From positions 976,632 to 1,040,631 of the forward strand of contig JAYKKM010000057.1 of assembly GCA_035772405.1 (NCBI GenBank): a stretch of 64,000 nt of DNA, in the 5' to 3' direction. Positions 1 through 10,691 of the stretch are shown here, piece by piece. The DNA comes from Chrysogorgia sp. JL179-B06. Lineage: Eukaryota > Cnidaria > Anthozoa > Scleralcyonacea > Chrysogorgiidae. Both the position numbers and the translations under genes were made by a program. The notes under the pieces were generated by a model that saw nothing but the letters and a program-made list of their open reading frames with translations, had not been told where the DNA came from and did not search any database. The first letter of the stretch is position 1. Each line of letters starts with the position of its first letter.

Positions 1-240
1 CTTCGTTGTGATGGTTCATCATCCTTACGCTTGGGAGCGAAAATAGATGGTATGGCTGTGATACCAATATTGTCTCGCTTTAGTCTTGGCTTTTTAAACA
101 TCGGTTTTGATTCGGAACCGCGTTCAAAACAATCCGGCGTGAAGTGGGCAGAACACACACCTGAATTCATCGTTGGCGTCCATTTGATTCTTCTTCGTTG
201 TACGAAGGCCATGAGGTGTTTATAGGTTGTGGAAATGAGG
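1..240 (-). CDS. THAP-domain protein fragment (C-terminal half of the zinc-binding domain)
   Basis: Reading the minus strand from about 240 down to 1 gives an open frame containing the motif IKWTP, then VCSAHF, then a proline-rich basic run continuing off the window. The CSxHF signature with an upstream tryptophan is the C-terminal half of the THAP zinc-coordinating module (C2CH type), a sequence-specific DNA-binding domain. The first cysteine pair should lie about 40 residues upstream and is not visible in the same frame, so an upstream exon is likely. THAP domains serve P-element and Kolobok transposases as well as host regulators; the nearby TTAA terminus favours a transposon origin. Confidence 0.6.
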
Positions 241-336
241 TGACATATTGTGACAAATAGAATAAAAGCCAGGACGTTGGGCTATGTTTTTATTTATATA
301 TGCGGCAAGTCACTATAAATCACACTCACTTTTCGT

Positions 337-382
337 CAGAACCCTCCATGACTTGTGTTCAGAACCCTCCATGACTTGTGTT
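337..382. repeat. Perfect 23-bp tandem duplication
   Basis: The 23-base unit beginning CAGAACCCTCC occurs twice head to tail, at 337-359 and 360-382, without mismatches. A minus-strand open stretch crosses it; 23 is not a multiple of three, so the duplication shifts any frame that ran through it. It looks like a recent slippage event inside the Kolobok-like element. Confidence 0.85.
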
Positions 383-770
383 CATTGACTTCATATTCCG
401 CCAATATCGCAGATTTTTCCTCAGTTATTCGATTTGAACCAGAACATAAGCTTTCAATCTCGTTCAAGTCAAAATTTGAGCGTGATATCGCGGCGATTTC
501 ACTTGATATGATCTTTTCAACTTGTTGTTGTCCAAAACGCTATGTATTCCTTGTTTGTGAAATCTAATGCGTCCCGAGTACCAGGACTCTCTCATGCGCG
601 GCTTTTTTTTGTTGCTATGTTTGAAGAGCAATATCTCGGAAACGAAAGGACCAAATCAAAAACTGTAACATACTTTATTAGGTCATTTTTCGTGGTCTAC
701 ACGAATAACTAAAAACCCTGTAGGGCTTATATGCACTTTAATTAAAGCGGTAACGTTAGCCTAGTCGTTG

Positions 771-1242
771 TTAATTCAATAAAACTGTTCCAACTTGGTT
801 CAATTTGCTTGACGTATTCTCAAGGCTATTAGCACAGTTTTGGCATGCAGGTTTTTCAGTGTCTTTGAGCTGCTTAGTCAGGACAGAATTTTGCTTCTCT
901 AACATATTTTTTTCTTCAATAGAATCGTTCAATTTATCTTCTACAACTTTCGCATTTTCTTTTGCTTCAACCAACTCAGAATTCAGCTCTGAGCACTTGG
1001 TTTCAAGTTCAGTTACGGTCCCTACGTCCTCGACATCTTCCTCACAGATCTTTATGCTACGTGTCTTCTTCAACAGTTCTTTCTTCTTCCTTCCAGTTTT
1101 CCCACGGCATGCAGGCAGCATCATTAATTCGTTTCTCTAAGGCAGAATTTTCGATGATTCTGAACGAAAGCACTTGATCTTTCGCGATCAAATTTGCATA
1201 TTTACGAGCTTGACCTTTCGTCTTAAGGTCGTGCCAGTGCAT
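771..1242 (-). CDS. Coiled-coil protein, unrecognised, one frameshift
   Basis: Two overlapping minus-strand frames join near 1100-1130. The upstream part (1242 down to about 1057) starts MHWHDLKTKG and is basic and helical. The downstream part (to 771) has long runs of charged heptads rich in Glu, Lys and Leu, typical of a coiled coil, with a CxxC pair (ACQNCAN) near its end. The two parts share the DNA around the join, so a single-base indel or a short intron is likely. I do not recognise a family with a known function. It lies just outside the TTAA end of the Kolobok-like element and may belong to another mobile element. Confidence 0.4.
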
Positions 1243-2383
1243 ATAAATTTCCTGGGGAATTTCAAAAACGAAATCGGGTTTATGGGATGATAATGTTTTC
1301 CCATAGTTAACGTTGGTGGTTTGGCTAGAAAACGTTATTTTTTAAATGAACTTTTTGGGATTCTCAGCCATCACAACACTACCGCTCCAAAATTCCCGCA
1401 TTTTCTCGATGCATCTTGCCAGAACAAGCTTCGCATGTTGGAATTTGTATTTAATATATATCCTGAAACACCGTTTTTGCAGGGAAGTATGTGAGAATTG
1501 ATGATGAATGGCGGCTAATTCGTTACAATCCGTAGATAAGTTTGAATCGCTTAGGGACAAGCTTTATCGGCTTCTAGAAATCACAATATTTTGCTTTTTC
1601 GCTTTCGTTACAAGTCGATTTACCATGTTCATACTTCGTATATAACAAAATGTATTATTTTGCGCTTTTGCTAGTACTATTTACTATAAATTCACAAGCA
1701 TTTTGAGAGTCCGAATGCCTGTTGCGTAATATCGCATGTCGCTTATTTCTGGCAATAATTATGACCCTAATAACCCTTCATAGTATTCCTAATCTCCGAG
1801 ATATCTTTTTACACAACAAATCGATATGCACAGACCAATTTCACATCAAGTACAGTATGAATTTGTAAATCGTTTATAGTGATCGCGATATTCTGCGGAA
1901 TCTCAGACACTTTCCTTGTTGATGCTATGAACATTGCTTTAGTTTTCTGTTCGTTGAGAACCATTTTATTCATCTCAGTTCACTATATACATCTAATAGA
2001 CGTCTAGTGTATATTAAGGTCTATTGTGTCTATTTACACACTTATACATAAACTGTAAGTGTGTCTTGTGTATATTGTGCATATTAGCGTCTAATTATAC
2101 ACTATGGTTAGGTTAGGGTTAAGGCAAAAGTGTAGCTTCATATATATTTAATTTTGATTTGACTTTATTCAGTGACAAAATTTCAGCACTCCCTGAAAAA
2201 CACCTTGGTGAGTGCTGCTTTCTAATTATTATTATTATTATTATCATTATTATTATTTTTAAGTATCGAGCAGAGCCGTTCAGACGCGCTCTGTACATGT
2301 TTATAGTTTTATCATAATTTCTTACTTGAATCACATTGAATTTTTAAAATTTTGTATCTACCAAGTCTACAAGTGTTTTAATC
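1243..2383. other. No recognisable gene; AT-rich with an (ATT)n microsatellite
   Basis: No frame here has recognisable protein signatures. The only distinct structure is an ATT-repeat tract at about 2225-2257, interrupted once by ATC. The stretch 1980-2110 is low-complexity, with repeated GTGTATATT and GTCTA words. Confidence 0.6.
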
Positions 2384-2872
2384 ATGATTCGTCCAAGTCT
2401 TATTGGCATGTTACTGATTGGTGTCGTGTGTTCATTCTGTAATAAAGATTTTGTTACGCTTGGTCGACATTCATGGCGATGTAAACAGCGAGTTCATCAA
2501 GCAGAACAAGACCATTCTGCCGATGATACAGCAAGGCAAACCCCCACCATGAATTCTCCTAACGTTGTCATCTCAAGCCGTAACGTAATAAAGTGTTGCT
2601 GTGGTAAAATATGTAAAGGTGCGCGTGGTCTTAAGATGCATCAGCGCAGTTGTACAGTTGTGCATGGATTAAACCGTGAACTGTGTGAAGACCTGGAGGA
2701 ACATATTGATGACAACACTGCAGATATCACTGAAAATGATCAATTACCAGGTAACACGCCATCTACAATTGATGAAGAAAATTTTCTGAGCTTCCGAGCT
2801 GAACTTTTAGCGGTTTTGCCTACGGCGTTTTTATGTTTTCAAGATGGCGGCTATGTTGTCGCCTCTTGGTAA
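2384..2872 (+). CDS. Zinc-finger ORF, probable N-terminal piece of a retroelement protein
   Basis: A 162-codon frame carries two Cys/His modules. The first is CSFC followed by a GRHSWRC motif; the second is CCCGKxC followed by GLKMHQRSC. Paired fingers of this kind (a C-x2-C pair, then H with a trailing C) sit at the N terminus of some site-specific non-LTR retrotransposon proteins of the R2-like group, upstream of reverse transcriptase. No RT domain follows here; the frame closes and unrelated sequence begins. I read it as a detached 5' fragment, but a small zinc-finger protein from another element is possible. The start codon is simply the first ATG in frame. Confidence 0.45.
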   Translation: MIRPSLIGMLLIGVVCSFCNKDFVTLGRHSWRCKQRVHQAEQDHSADDTARQTPTMNSPNVVISSRNVIKCCCGKICKGARGLKMHQRSCTVVHGLNRELCEDLEEHIDDNTADITENDQLPGNTPSTIDEENFLSFRAELLAVLPTAFLCFQDGGYVVASW

Positions 2873-3836
2873 CGATCTGGAAATAACACCTTCTACTGAT
2901 GTTTTAAAAGAGTTGTTTCGTCAACAAGTGATAGTTTTTGAAAGAAAATTAATTACGAAGATTATTGACAACAATTTCTTTTGTGTGACAACAGACAAAC
3001 CAATGGAAAAGTGTGTTGTTCTAGACGCGTTTAGACTCTGAAGACTTATGAAGTCTATTTATAATCGATTCAAGAAGTCGGAGAGAGTGGATAGACTGCC
3101 TGTTTGTTTTGTGCTAAACACTCTGGACCGAATGATGGAAGTATTTAGTGCCAAAGCATTGGTCAGAAGGTTCAGATCTGGAGATTTCACAGTGATTTTG
3201 CCCTTCTTTGTTGTTGCTTATGATCATATATTTGACATTTCTACTCAAGAAAAAATATGTACCGGTCAACTTGTCTTTGCTATTGAGAAAGCTGGTGGCT
3301 GTTTCAAGTGTTTAATTCCGTATGGTGGTTCAGATCCCAATGCTGAAGATAACAGGGCAATACTGAATGGATATGTTAACACATACATCGAAACAAGCAA
3401 AGAGAAACTTTGGTTTCCTAATTACAAAGGAGAAGGTGCTTTGGTTGTAGAGAAAGGATTTGATTTTGTCTATTCACCATGTAATGTGATCAAGCCAGAC
3501 AACATTCTTGTACTGCGAAAAAAAGAATATCAAGTAATTGCTGTTGTGAATGACACTTTCGACTCAACTAGAGATCTTGTTCGTTTAAACTATGCTCCTG
3601 ATTTTAATTCAAAGGACTGTGCATATCAGGTTAAAAGACCAGTTCAAATTCTTGCCAGATCTTTGGAAATCCCATGTGATAAAGTTATCTACATCAGGAA
3701 AATGAAATTAATCTACAAAGAGGATGAGATATCTACTTATGGCCATGTTGAATTGCGATTCTGGAATGCAGCTTTTAATAAAATGTGTATTCTAACACAG
3801 GATGTTGCTATTCCTGCTGCTGAAGTTGAAGTATAG
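2844..3836 (+). CDS. Unrecognised protein, 262-residue main frame with a possible upstream piece
   Basis: The main frame, 3048-3836, runs 262 codons uninterrupted and reads like real protein: mixed hydrophobic and charged residues, several aromatics, no low complexity. A shorter frame at 2844-3041 lies immediately upstream, separated by a stop and a six-base gap, and may be the same gene with a break. I see no catalytic motif, signal peptide or membrane segment. Its neighbours are a zinc-finger fragment upstream and an opposing multi-copy gene downstream. An open frame this long in such degraded surroundings suggests recent function or a young insertion. I cannot assign a role. Confidence 0.45.
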
Positions 3837-4005
3837 ATCATAACATACTTTATTATATAGATAATGACGAAATACAAGGAGTTTTTCCCCGTGTAACAAA
3901 AGTGATATCTTCATGTTATCAATAATTACAAAACGTTCATAAAATATGCAGAACATTACATGGTCGCTTAGAAATATAAATTTAATTTTCTCGTGTTTTT
4001 ATATC

Positions 4006-5077
4006 TCACTCAGTGGCTTCCCTCACCCATGAGATATTACAAACACGCGAAAATAAAATTTGTACCTTGACACGGCCATGTAGGTGTACATCCCAGACAA
4101 GGTCGATGCGGTTGCTTTTCTCGAGTTGAGCAGCGATGTACGGTGCAAACACTCTTTCTCCATATTCTTGAAATGTTTTTGATGTTCCAGGATTCAGCAT
4201 TTGAACCACAGCGGCACCATCAAGAATTGTTGCATCAGCCACCGGCACGCCATTGTTTTCAGACAAATCTGATTCCAGACAGTGAAGCAGATCTGCTTTA
4301 ACACCACTCCGCATCTTTCCTGCAATTGACAGAGCTGGTGGAGCTGCCTGGTTTTCATGAGAAAAGAATTTGTCAATGTCTCCATCACGAGTTTGACAAG
4401 AGATGTACAACCTCGAAAAGAGACCAGTCACTCTTCAGTGCTGGCTGGCAGCTGTGTATTCTGTTTTGATTGAATTTTGACAGGTGGCCTACTAAACAGT
4501 GGCAACTTGTTCTTTGGAAATGTTTCCGTGACAGGTGTTTTACACTGCTCTAGCCTTTCTGTCATGAACTTGGTGTACTGCTCTTCACCAAGGGTCTCGA
4601 TCTTTCTCACAGTTTCTGCCACTTCGGTGTCTACAATGTCCCTTGTATCAATTACTAGTAGGTCTTCGCTGTGTTCTAAGAACGGATTTCCCATCTCGTC
4701 CAGCAATGTTACAAGTGCTTTAACCTCCTTTAATAATGCTTCTTGCACTCCAGGTTGCTGGTCATGATGATTGCATCTAGTGTCACCAGCATAATCCTGT
4801 TGCTTCATGGCCTGTTCCTCGAACTCTGTAGTAATTCTGGCGATTTCTGGCCCTGCTACCATCCAACGTCTAAGTGCTCCTGGATTTCCAGTCAGTCCAA
4901 TAGCCCCACCAGAACCTTTCACCATTACATTGTTCTGCTCGTGAGACTGGTCAAGTGACATGGCAGAGAAATTGTTGCTGGTACGAAGTTTCCTGACTTG
5001 AATTCAGCTAGAACATCTGCGTATTTTTCAGCAAGTGTCGTCATGTCCCGGATGTGCACGGAAAGCCATCTTGAGTA
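4006..5077 (-). pseudogene. Downstream half of a multi-copy gene family member, split by a transposon
   Basis: Two minus-strand frames cover this stretch: 4961-4428, starting MSLDQSHEQNN, and 4431-4006, which contains the block DGAAVVQMLNPG. Both match a protein family I know as very abundant and transposon-like in cnidarians and some other aquatic animals; its biochemical role is, to my knowledge, not established. Further minus-strand coding extends upstream to the TA at 5076-5077, where the inserted element begins. Toward 4040 the match stops after IDLVWD; an AAG|GTACAA sequence there could be a splice donor or the truncation point. The usual C-terminal region of the family, with an EADTR motif, is absent from the window. 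Confidence 0.65.
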
Positions 5078-5248
5078 CAGTAAAAACCCGCGAGTAAGAA
5101 CCCGCGTTTTCCCAAGTTAGGGACCGGTCATTATTTATACCCAGGGGTTGGGGCCGAAGAGAAATTATTTTAACTGCCAAAAATTCACCTACCCAACCCA
5201 ACTTGAACCAGAAATTTGGATTACCACCAGTTTGCACTTTACGACTCT

Positions 5249-7109
5249 TCATTTCAATGCTGATAATGCCCAATTTCCAGCATACCGTCCAAAACGAGTT
5301 TGGACAATAAAAGGAACTGGATCATTTATAGTTTGCTGCTGTTCATGGTCTGATTCAACATCAGGTTCACTTTCTGTGCCAAACTCCTCTAAAATAATGT
5401 CCTGTTCGCTTTCCAAGTCACTTTCCAATTCATTGCTTCCTTCATCTACTTGCCCTGCTTTAAAACTTCTTCTACAGTTCCAGTATTACTCTTGCGTAGA
5501 ATGTCTGCAGTAATTGCACTCAGTTTATCTTTTTTCTTTCCTTTCTTACTCCACTTGTTTTCATCCATGTACTTATCCAATTCACATACCTTCAGTGTAT
5601 TAAGTTTTCCTTCCAATACCAAGTTCAACCAGTCATACTCATTGTATTCTTTTTCTTTCCTTTGTCTGATCTGCTCTTCTTCTCTGGTATTTGCACGAAT
5701 GTTCTTTGTCAACTGGAGGTTAGTAAGGTGTTCAATGGATGCAACAACATACTATCTTTTCACATAAAATGTTTCTGACAATTTTGTGATTTCCTCTTGA
5801 TTTTCCAAGGATATTTCACCATTGTGAAACTGTTTTTTAATGTTTGCCCTTGGTTGCCAATCATCTACAGGTCTTGTGCTGCCACTTTCAGTACATAATG
5901 GTGTAACCATCACAGGCATGTAATGGAATGGCTTGTCTGGGTCTGGCATAGGCTGGGGTACTCTCTTAGCTGCAGAATCAGTCCAGGCGAAACAAAAGTC
6001 ACATTCTTTCTGATTTTCATCCTCTTCCTGATTCTCATTCTCTTCACATCCATATTTAATGAATTCCATGAACAGTTCTCCTACAATGTAATGGGAATCA
6101 AAGAACTTCAATATCTTCTCCATGTATGCTGACCCAGGAATAGCCTTTCTTGTTGAAGAGCTTGATGATGAGTTAAACTCAGTGACATATCTTGTATTGA
6201 AATAGAAGGTTTCATTATTGTGCTCGGATAGGTAACACTTAATTCTCTCACCATGAACTGGTGCCCCATCAATTCGCTCAAATAATAGTTCTGCCACATG
6301 CCAGGCATTCTTCTCCATCCTTTCTTTCTCCAGTTTTTCATATTCTTTAACTCCTAATGCAGCTATATCATCCTTGGACATTCCCTCAAACTTTCTGTAT
6401 CTTTCCCAATCTATTGTTGAACCATCCACTACGGAATCACCAATTGCAGAATTGGTTCTTTCTGCTTCATTTTGGCCACTGTCTCCTCGTGATCTGTGAA
6501 GTCGGATTCTATAGTCAGAGTTGAACATTCTGCATCTGTTAAATCACACCATCGAGGTTTAACATCGGGCAACTGAAGATCTTTAATAGTTGTTAGAACG
6601 TCTCGACAGCATGTTGTTACAAGCCTAATACACTGGTGGAGTTCATCACCTGATGGTTTTTCATCAAAGTACTTCTCAATTGTTTCCTTCATATTGGTAT
6701 GCTTTGTAGTAATTGTATGCAAAAAAACTTGCTTCTCTGCTTGGCTTTCTAATGTGTCACTGATTGTTAATGCTGACTCAAGTTCCTTCTTCAAATTATG
6801 AAGGCGCTCACTTTCGTAACAAGTATAAATACATTGGTTGAGTCCAGTTGCATTCAAGAGATCCCCCTCCTCAGTCATATCCTGGTAAAGGAAACATGAG
6901 TCATGAACAACAGCACATGACTGTCTGAAAACATCACTATACTTCTGCCCATTTCCTTGTACTTCAAAGAGTTCTGGGTTCCGTTGCCTAAGTCTCACAG
7001 TCTCACTGGCCCAGGTTGAGCCACTTGATCCAATTATGGCTTTCGGGCGAACAAATACAAAGTGACTATCTTCATCTGTAACCAACTTTTCTTCCCCAAC
7101 ATCAGACAT
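5249..7109 (-). CDS. Unrecognised transposon protein with a SAP-like motif and acidic tail (frameshifted)
   Basis: Minus-strand coding runs from an ATG at 7109 (MSDVGEEKL) to a stop at 5249-5251. It reads through three frames, with shifts near 6500, 5740 and 5460. The middle part has WERYRKFEGMSKDDI. Around 5560-5620 there is LKVCELDKYM followed by a KKGKKKDKL segment, the layout of a SAP DNA-binding helix-extension-helix motif. The tail is strongly acidic and ends in a short basic TRFGRYAGNW motif. I recall similar uncharacterised proteins in cnidarian genomes. It fills most of the TTA element and is the obvious mobilisation candidate, but no nuclease motif was found. Confidence 0.55.
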
Positions 7110-7133
7110 AGATGAAACTTTAGTGAAAATCCT

Positions 7134-7400
7134 GTGTGTGCCTGGTGTTTGATAAATGAATCTGAGAAAATTGCTAATGATGTGGAACATGTTAGCAATC
7201 AATTAATGAAAAGATTTGATTCAAGCACTGTTCGTGAGAGTGAGGAGAAACGTAAACTGAAGAGAGCAAAGGAGCACAGGTCAAAGGCAAAGAAAAAGAG
7301 ACAAACTGTCAAAATGTCAAAACCAGTCAGGCTTAATGTAGAGGATGATTCATCAAGTGATGATCCAATTGATATTCTTTATACAGATGATGAACTTTAA
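7134..7400 (+). CDS. Small basic/acidic ORF opposing the main transposon gene
   Basis: An 88-codon plus-strand frame starts inside the 5' part of the minus-strand transposon gene and extends past it toward the right terminus. After about residue 30 it is very rich in Lys and Arg, then ends in a Ser/Asp-rich acidic tail (DDSSSDDPIDI). Composition suggests a nuclear, nucleic-acid-associated protein or the end of a spliced gene whose first exon is not visible. The overlap with the opposing gene lowers confidence in the first 25 codons. Confidence 0.3.
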   Translation: MCAWCLINESEKIANDVEHVSNQLMKRFDSSTVRESEEKRKLKRAKEHRSKAKKKRQTVKMSKPVRLNVEDDSSSDDPIDILYTDDEL

Positions 7401-8128
7401 GTATATTTTGTTCAATTTTATATCTTTTATAATATATTGTTGTTATTTTATAAAATTGTTACAATTTTCTTTTTACCCAACCTTGAAAGAATCAGATTTT
7501 TCCTTACCCAACCTTTTATGTCATGGATTTTTTAGTAACCCAACCATTTTCTCTTCGGCCCCAACCCTGGGTATAAATACTGACCGGTCCCTTAGCCTAA
7601 ACCGGTTCTTATATAAATGGTACTTAGCACAAATTGAGGCTATTTAGGTTCTTAAATAGGTTCTTACTTTCTAAAGAAAAAAATACATTGTAGTAATAGA
7701 ATTTAGTGGTATTCAGCCTGTATTGCTTATAATATAACATCTGCATACCATGTAAGTATTTATAAAGAAATTCATGAAAAAAACAGACTCTTCCATATGC
7801 TGATGTGTAGCCATGGAGATAATGTATAAACAATATATATATACAGTTACAGTATTTATGTACAATTACAACAATAACAATTCTATTTGATTTTCAACAT
7901 TGGCATTTACATTGTATGAAATTGGAGTAATAAGGCACCTGTGTCTCCAAAAATGTTGATCTGTATCTTATTCACCCAAGTGTACACATCTTTTTATATA
8001 GATTTTAGAAAATAAGAACCTGTTTCAAATTTTAGGCTAAACAGGTTCTTGTATAGAGGGGGTATAACTGGCAAATTTTAGCCTAACAGATTCTTAAAAA
8101 CTAGGTTCTTACTCACGGGTTTTTACTG

Positions 8129-10691
8129 TAGTGTGTATGATCTAGAGCGAACATCCAGGGCATGATCTGCATCAGGGAGTCCACGTACAGTTGGAAGTTA
8201 CCTTCACGTAATGATCTAATGTACCGCAGCAAGAGAAGCTCCAATGACAGGGTCTTAAGCCAGTAGTCAAAGTGGACACTAGCATTTGCTCGCTGTATGC
8301 ACCACTCCTCAAAAGATGGAGTATCTGGTTGCATGGCATCAGTATCATCGGACGTGCAGTCCTCACTGTAAGCTTGTTGGAGGAGTGCGTAAAGGCTTGC
8401 AGCTGTGACCTGGTGTGCATGACAGGTCTTTGTGACATGGCTGGCATTTATGAAGGAATTTGCTGTTCCAGAACTTGCAATGTCAGCCTGTACCAGGGCG
8501 TTTGACCAGCCACTATCTTCCAGCCAGTCTCCCAGCAACTTCAGCATGGCCATCTCGATGTGTAGACCATCAAACATGATTACGAAGTGATCCTCGCCAT
8601 GAGTGGCTGGCCAGGTCCACTGGATTTCCTCAGCATATAGTGGTTGGTCAGCAGCAAGGACGGGCACCTGACCAGGATTCAAGTGTTGAACTGCTGCCTT
8701 GACAATATCCATGGAGTGCCGTATCATTGCCACTGAGTGTGCATTGTCAAGAAACAAAGGCAATAGTGCATTAATTGCTGGAGGTGGTATGACAGCTTGG
8801 TGCCCTTCAGCGTGGTAGGCAGACCACAATATCCATCCATCTACGGTAGACCTTTCAAGAGCTTGTCTCGACTTTCCTGAACCATAAATATTCATCTGCT
8901 ATGGCAGCTGCAACAACTAAGAGGTAGGAAGGTCTCGCAGTGCCTTGAATAGCTGGGGCGTTGAATTCCTTGGTCTTGAAGGCAGCTGGCAGAACAATTG
9001 TGTAGGCTGATAGCAGAAGTGTCACTGACTTTGTGGAAGAGCAACCCTGACCAATCACTGGTACACCACGATCAGTTCCACCATGTGTGTGTGACGGATG
9101 TTGCATAAGCGAGATTCCTGTGCCGTGGAAGGAATCTTTGGCTGTTGCAGAACTTGGATTGTGGTCGATGTTGTCCACAGCTCCTGTTGTGAACAGTCCT
9201 TGACGCAACTTTGGTGGGCACACAACATCTTCCATCCTGAAGCGTTGGCAGACACCATTGGCAATGTCTGATGTAAGTTGCAACAGCCTGTCGTAGGAGA
9301 CACACAACCCCAGTTTGAACAATGTGTCAACCAGCCCTCTACTTCGTGTAACTGTGTGGATCTTGAGGGACAGATAGAGTGGGAGTGGAGTTTCTCGGCT
9401 GCGGCTATGACGTGCTGAGCTTAATGAATTCAAGTTCCGTGCATGCTTCACGCTGTTAAACACCATCAATTGGGCGATTGTTAGGGCAGGTTTCGTAGTG
9501 GTTGTGTGGACCAGCTGATTCTGATCCTTTATGTTTGCCCCATCGAGTATCATGTTGACCAGAGCCAAAAGGTATGGTGGCACAGCTTGCTGCTGGCAGT
9601 TTAGCTTGAACGACCCATCAAAAACGAAACTTGACTCGAATATTTCTTTGTGCACCACCTTTGCTGCTCGCATTAAGTGCATGGCATCACTATCATGAGA
9701 ACAGCTATCATGAGGGCTGGTCCAATATTTTCTCGAAACTCAAAAGCGTGTCTCCGCCTTGCGAATAAGCCCTCAGATCAGGAAGTGCAGAAAGCAGTCT
9801 ATTCTTTAGTCTGGTGGTGTGAATCCGTTTCTCTACAGTCAAACCAAGCTGCTCCAGTCTAACCTTGCACATTTGAGTTATGTCTATCAGTTTGAAAACG
9901 GGGGCAGTATCCTCATCACTATTTGTGTCTTCGAGGAATGCCACTAGCTCAGAAAAGGCTATGCCGTGCAGGCAAGAATCGTCTTTATCATTGCCTTTGG
10001 GTGCAGCCTTCCTGGCTCTGTTATACAGTGAACGCAAACAGTCGTGATGGTATCAATGGCAATCATGTCTCCTGCTGCTAGTTTGGCCAACAAAGCAGTG
10101 TCTTCGAGTTCAAGGGCAATCCTTCGTACATTTGTGTCAATAGTGTAGGTCGATGCATTATGTACATGTAAGTCTGCAGAGCCAGCAGGCTCGTTGCAAA
10201 AGAAACAAGTAGGCTCTGTGTTCAGTGGATGAGTGTGAGCAGATCGTGTGTGCACAGTAGAGGTACTTGGTTGTTGTGCTGTACAAGATTCTTTCCGACT
10301 TTGCTCATCAAACGACTTTTTGTTGAATTTCAAACGACATTTGTTATGCCACACAGCCTTGTGTGCCGTCAGAGTGGATTCTATGCCATTCCCATCATCC
10401 AGTCGGTCCAAGTCAAGATCCATTGGCATGTGCTGAAGAGTCTGGAACCGGATTAGGTCTTCCTACCAAGGATACATAGCCACTACCAACAGGCTGTTTT
10501 GTTGATTTAAGTGGGCACTGTAAAGCGTCATCTTTAACTTCTCTGCAGAGGACACAAATGTCCCAGTTGTTGCTTGGGGGTGGCTTGGATCGTTTGGATG
10601 CAATAGGCCGGGCAGGGTCAATCAATAAATGATGAGAGAAAGTAGATTCTAAAACAAGCAAAACACAATATAATATAATACCATGCAACAC
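8129..10691 (-). pseudogene. Upstream half of the split multi-copy gene family member
   Basis: Several minus-strand frames follow one another. 10691-10413 has a CVLC zinc-binding pair. 10429-9959 has MPMDLDLDRLDDG, the motif TCFFCNEPAG, and LEDTALLAKLAAGDM. Then come 10037-9708, 9682-8855 (CPPKLRQGLFTTGAVDN, HGTGISLMQHP) and 8895-8113 (HGEDHFVIMFDGLHIEM, LREGNFQL). Each is a conserved block of the same cnidarian-abundant family, in the expected order. Shifts between frames lie near 10420, 10000, 9690 and 8875. Frame continuity resumes at 5075 across the transposon. The role is unknown; cysteine pairs and copy number suggest a mobile-element origin. Confidence 0.65.

Larger units (their letters stand above)
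1..741 (-). mobile_element. Right end of a Kolobok-like DNA transposon (partial, runs off the window)
   Basis: The sequence near 728-741 ends in TATATGCACT followed by TTAA. Read inward on the minus strand this gives AGTGCATATA, the same first ten bases as the termini of the element at 29746-32291. A THAP half-domain on the minus strand lies just inside, the same arrangement as in that second element. TTAA target sites together with a THAP domain are characteristic of the Kolobok superfamily. Only one end is inside the window, so length and the left terminus are unknown. The end call rests on similarity to the second copy and on the TTAA. Confidence 0.55.
5120..7591. mobile_element. TTA-flanked coding DNA transposon of unrecognised family, nested in the TA element
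   Basis: The termini are inverted repeats of about 50 bp starting GGGACCGGTCA, with ATTTATACCC and GGGGCCGAAGAG further in; the two copies differ at a few positions. They are flanked by TTA at 5117-5119 and 7592-7594. Subterminal TACCCAACC-like motifs occur on the left (about 5190-5200) and at least three times on the right (about 7475-7545). A TTA duplication would suit PIF/Harbinger, but the encoded protein shows no DDE transposase or Myb domain I can see. At 2,472 bp with its own coding sequence it may be autonomous or a partner-dependent derivative. Confidence 0.8.
5078..8128. mobile_element. TA-flanked (Tc1/mariner-type) nonautonomous element, itself interrupted
   Basis: The left end begins CAGTAAAAACCCGCGAGTAA and the right end is the reverse complement of CAGTAAAAACCCGTGAGTAA, one mismatch in 20. 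Both ends abut TA (5076-5077 and 8129-8130). CAGT termini with TA duplications are the signature of the Tc1/mariner superfamily. Without the nested element the unit is about 576 bp and has no coding capacity, so it is a MITE. Its right arm (7592-8128) carries several copies of a TTAGCCTAA/GGTTCTTA motif, probably transposase-binding repeats. It splits the minus-strand multi-copy gene; removing it plus one TA leaves the reading frame continuous. Confidence 0.85.
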
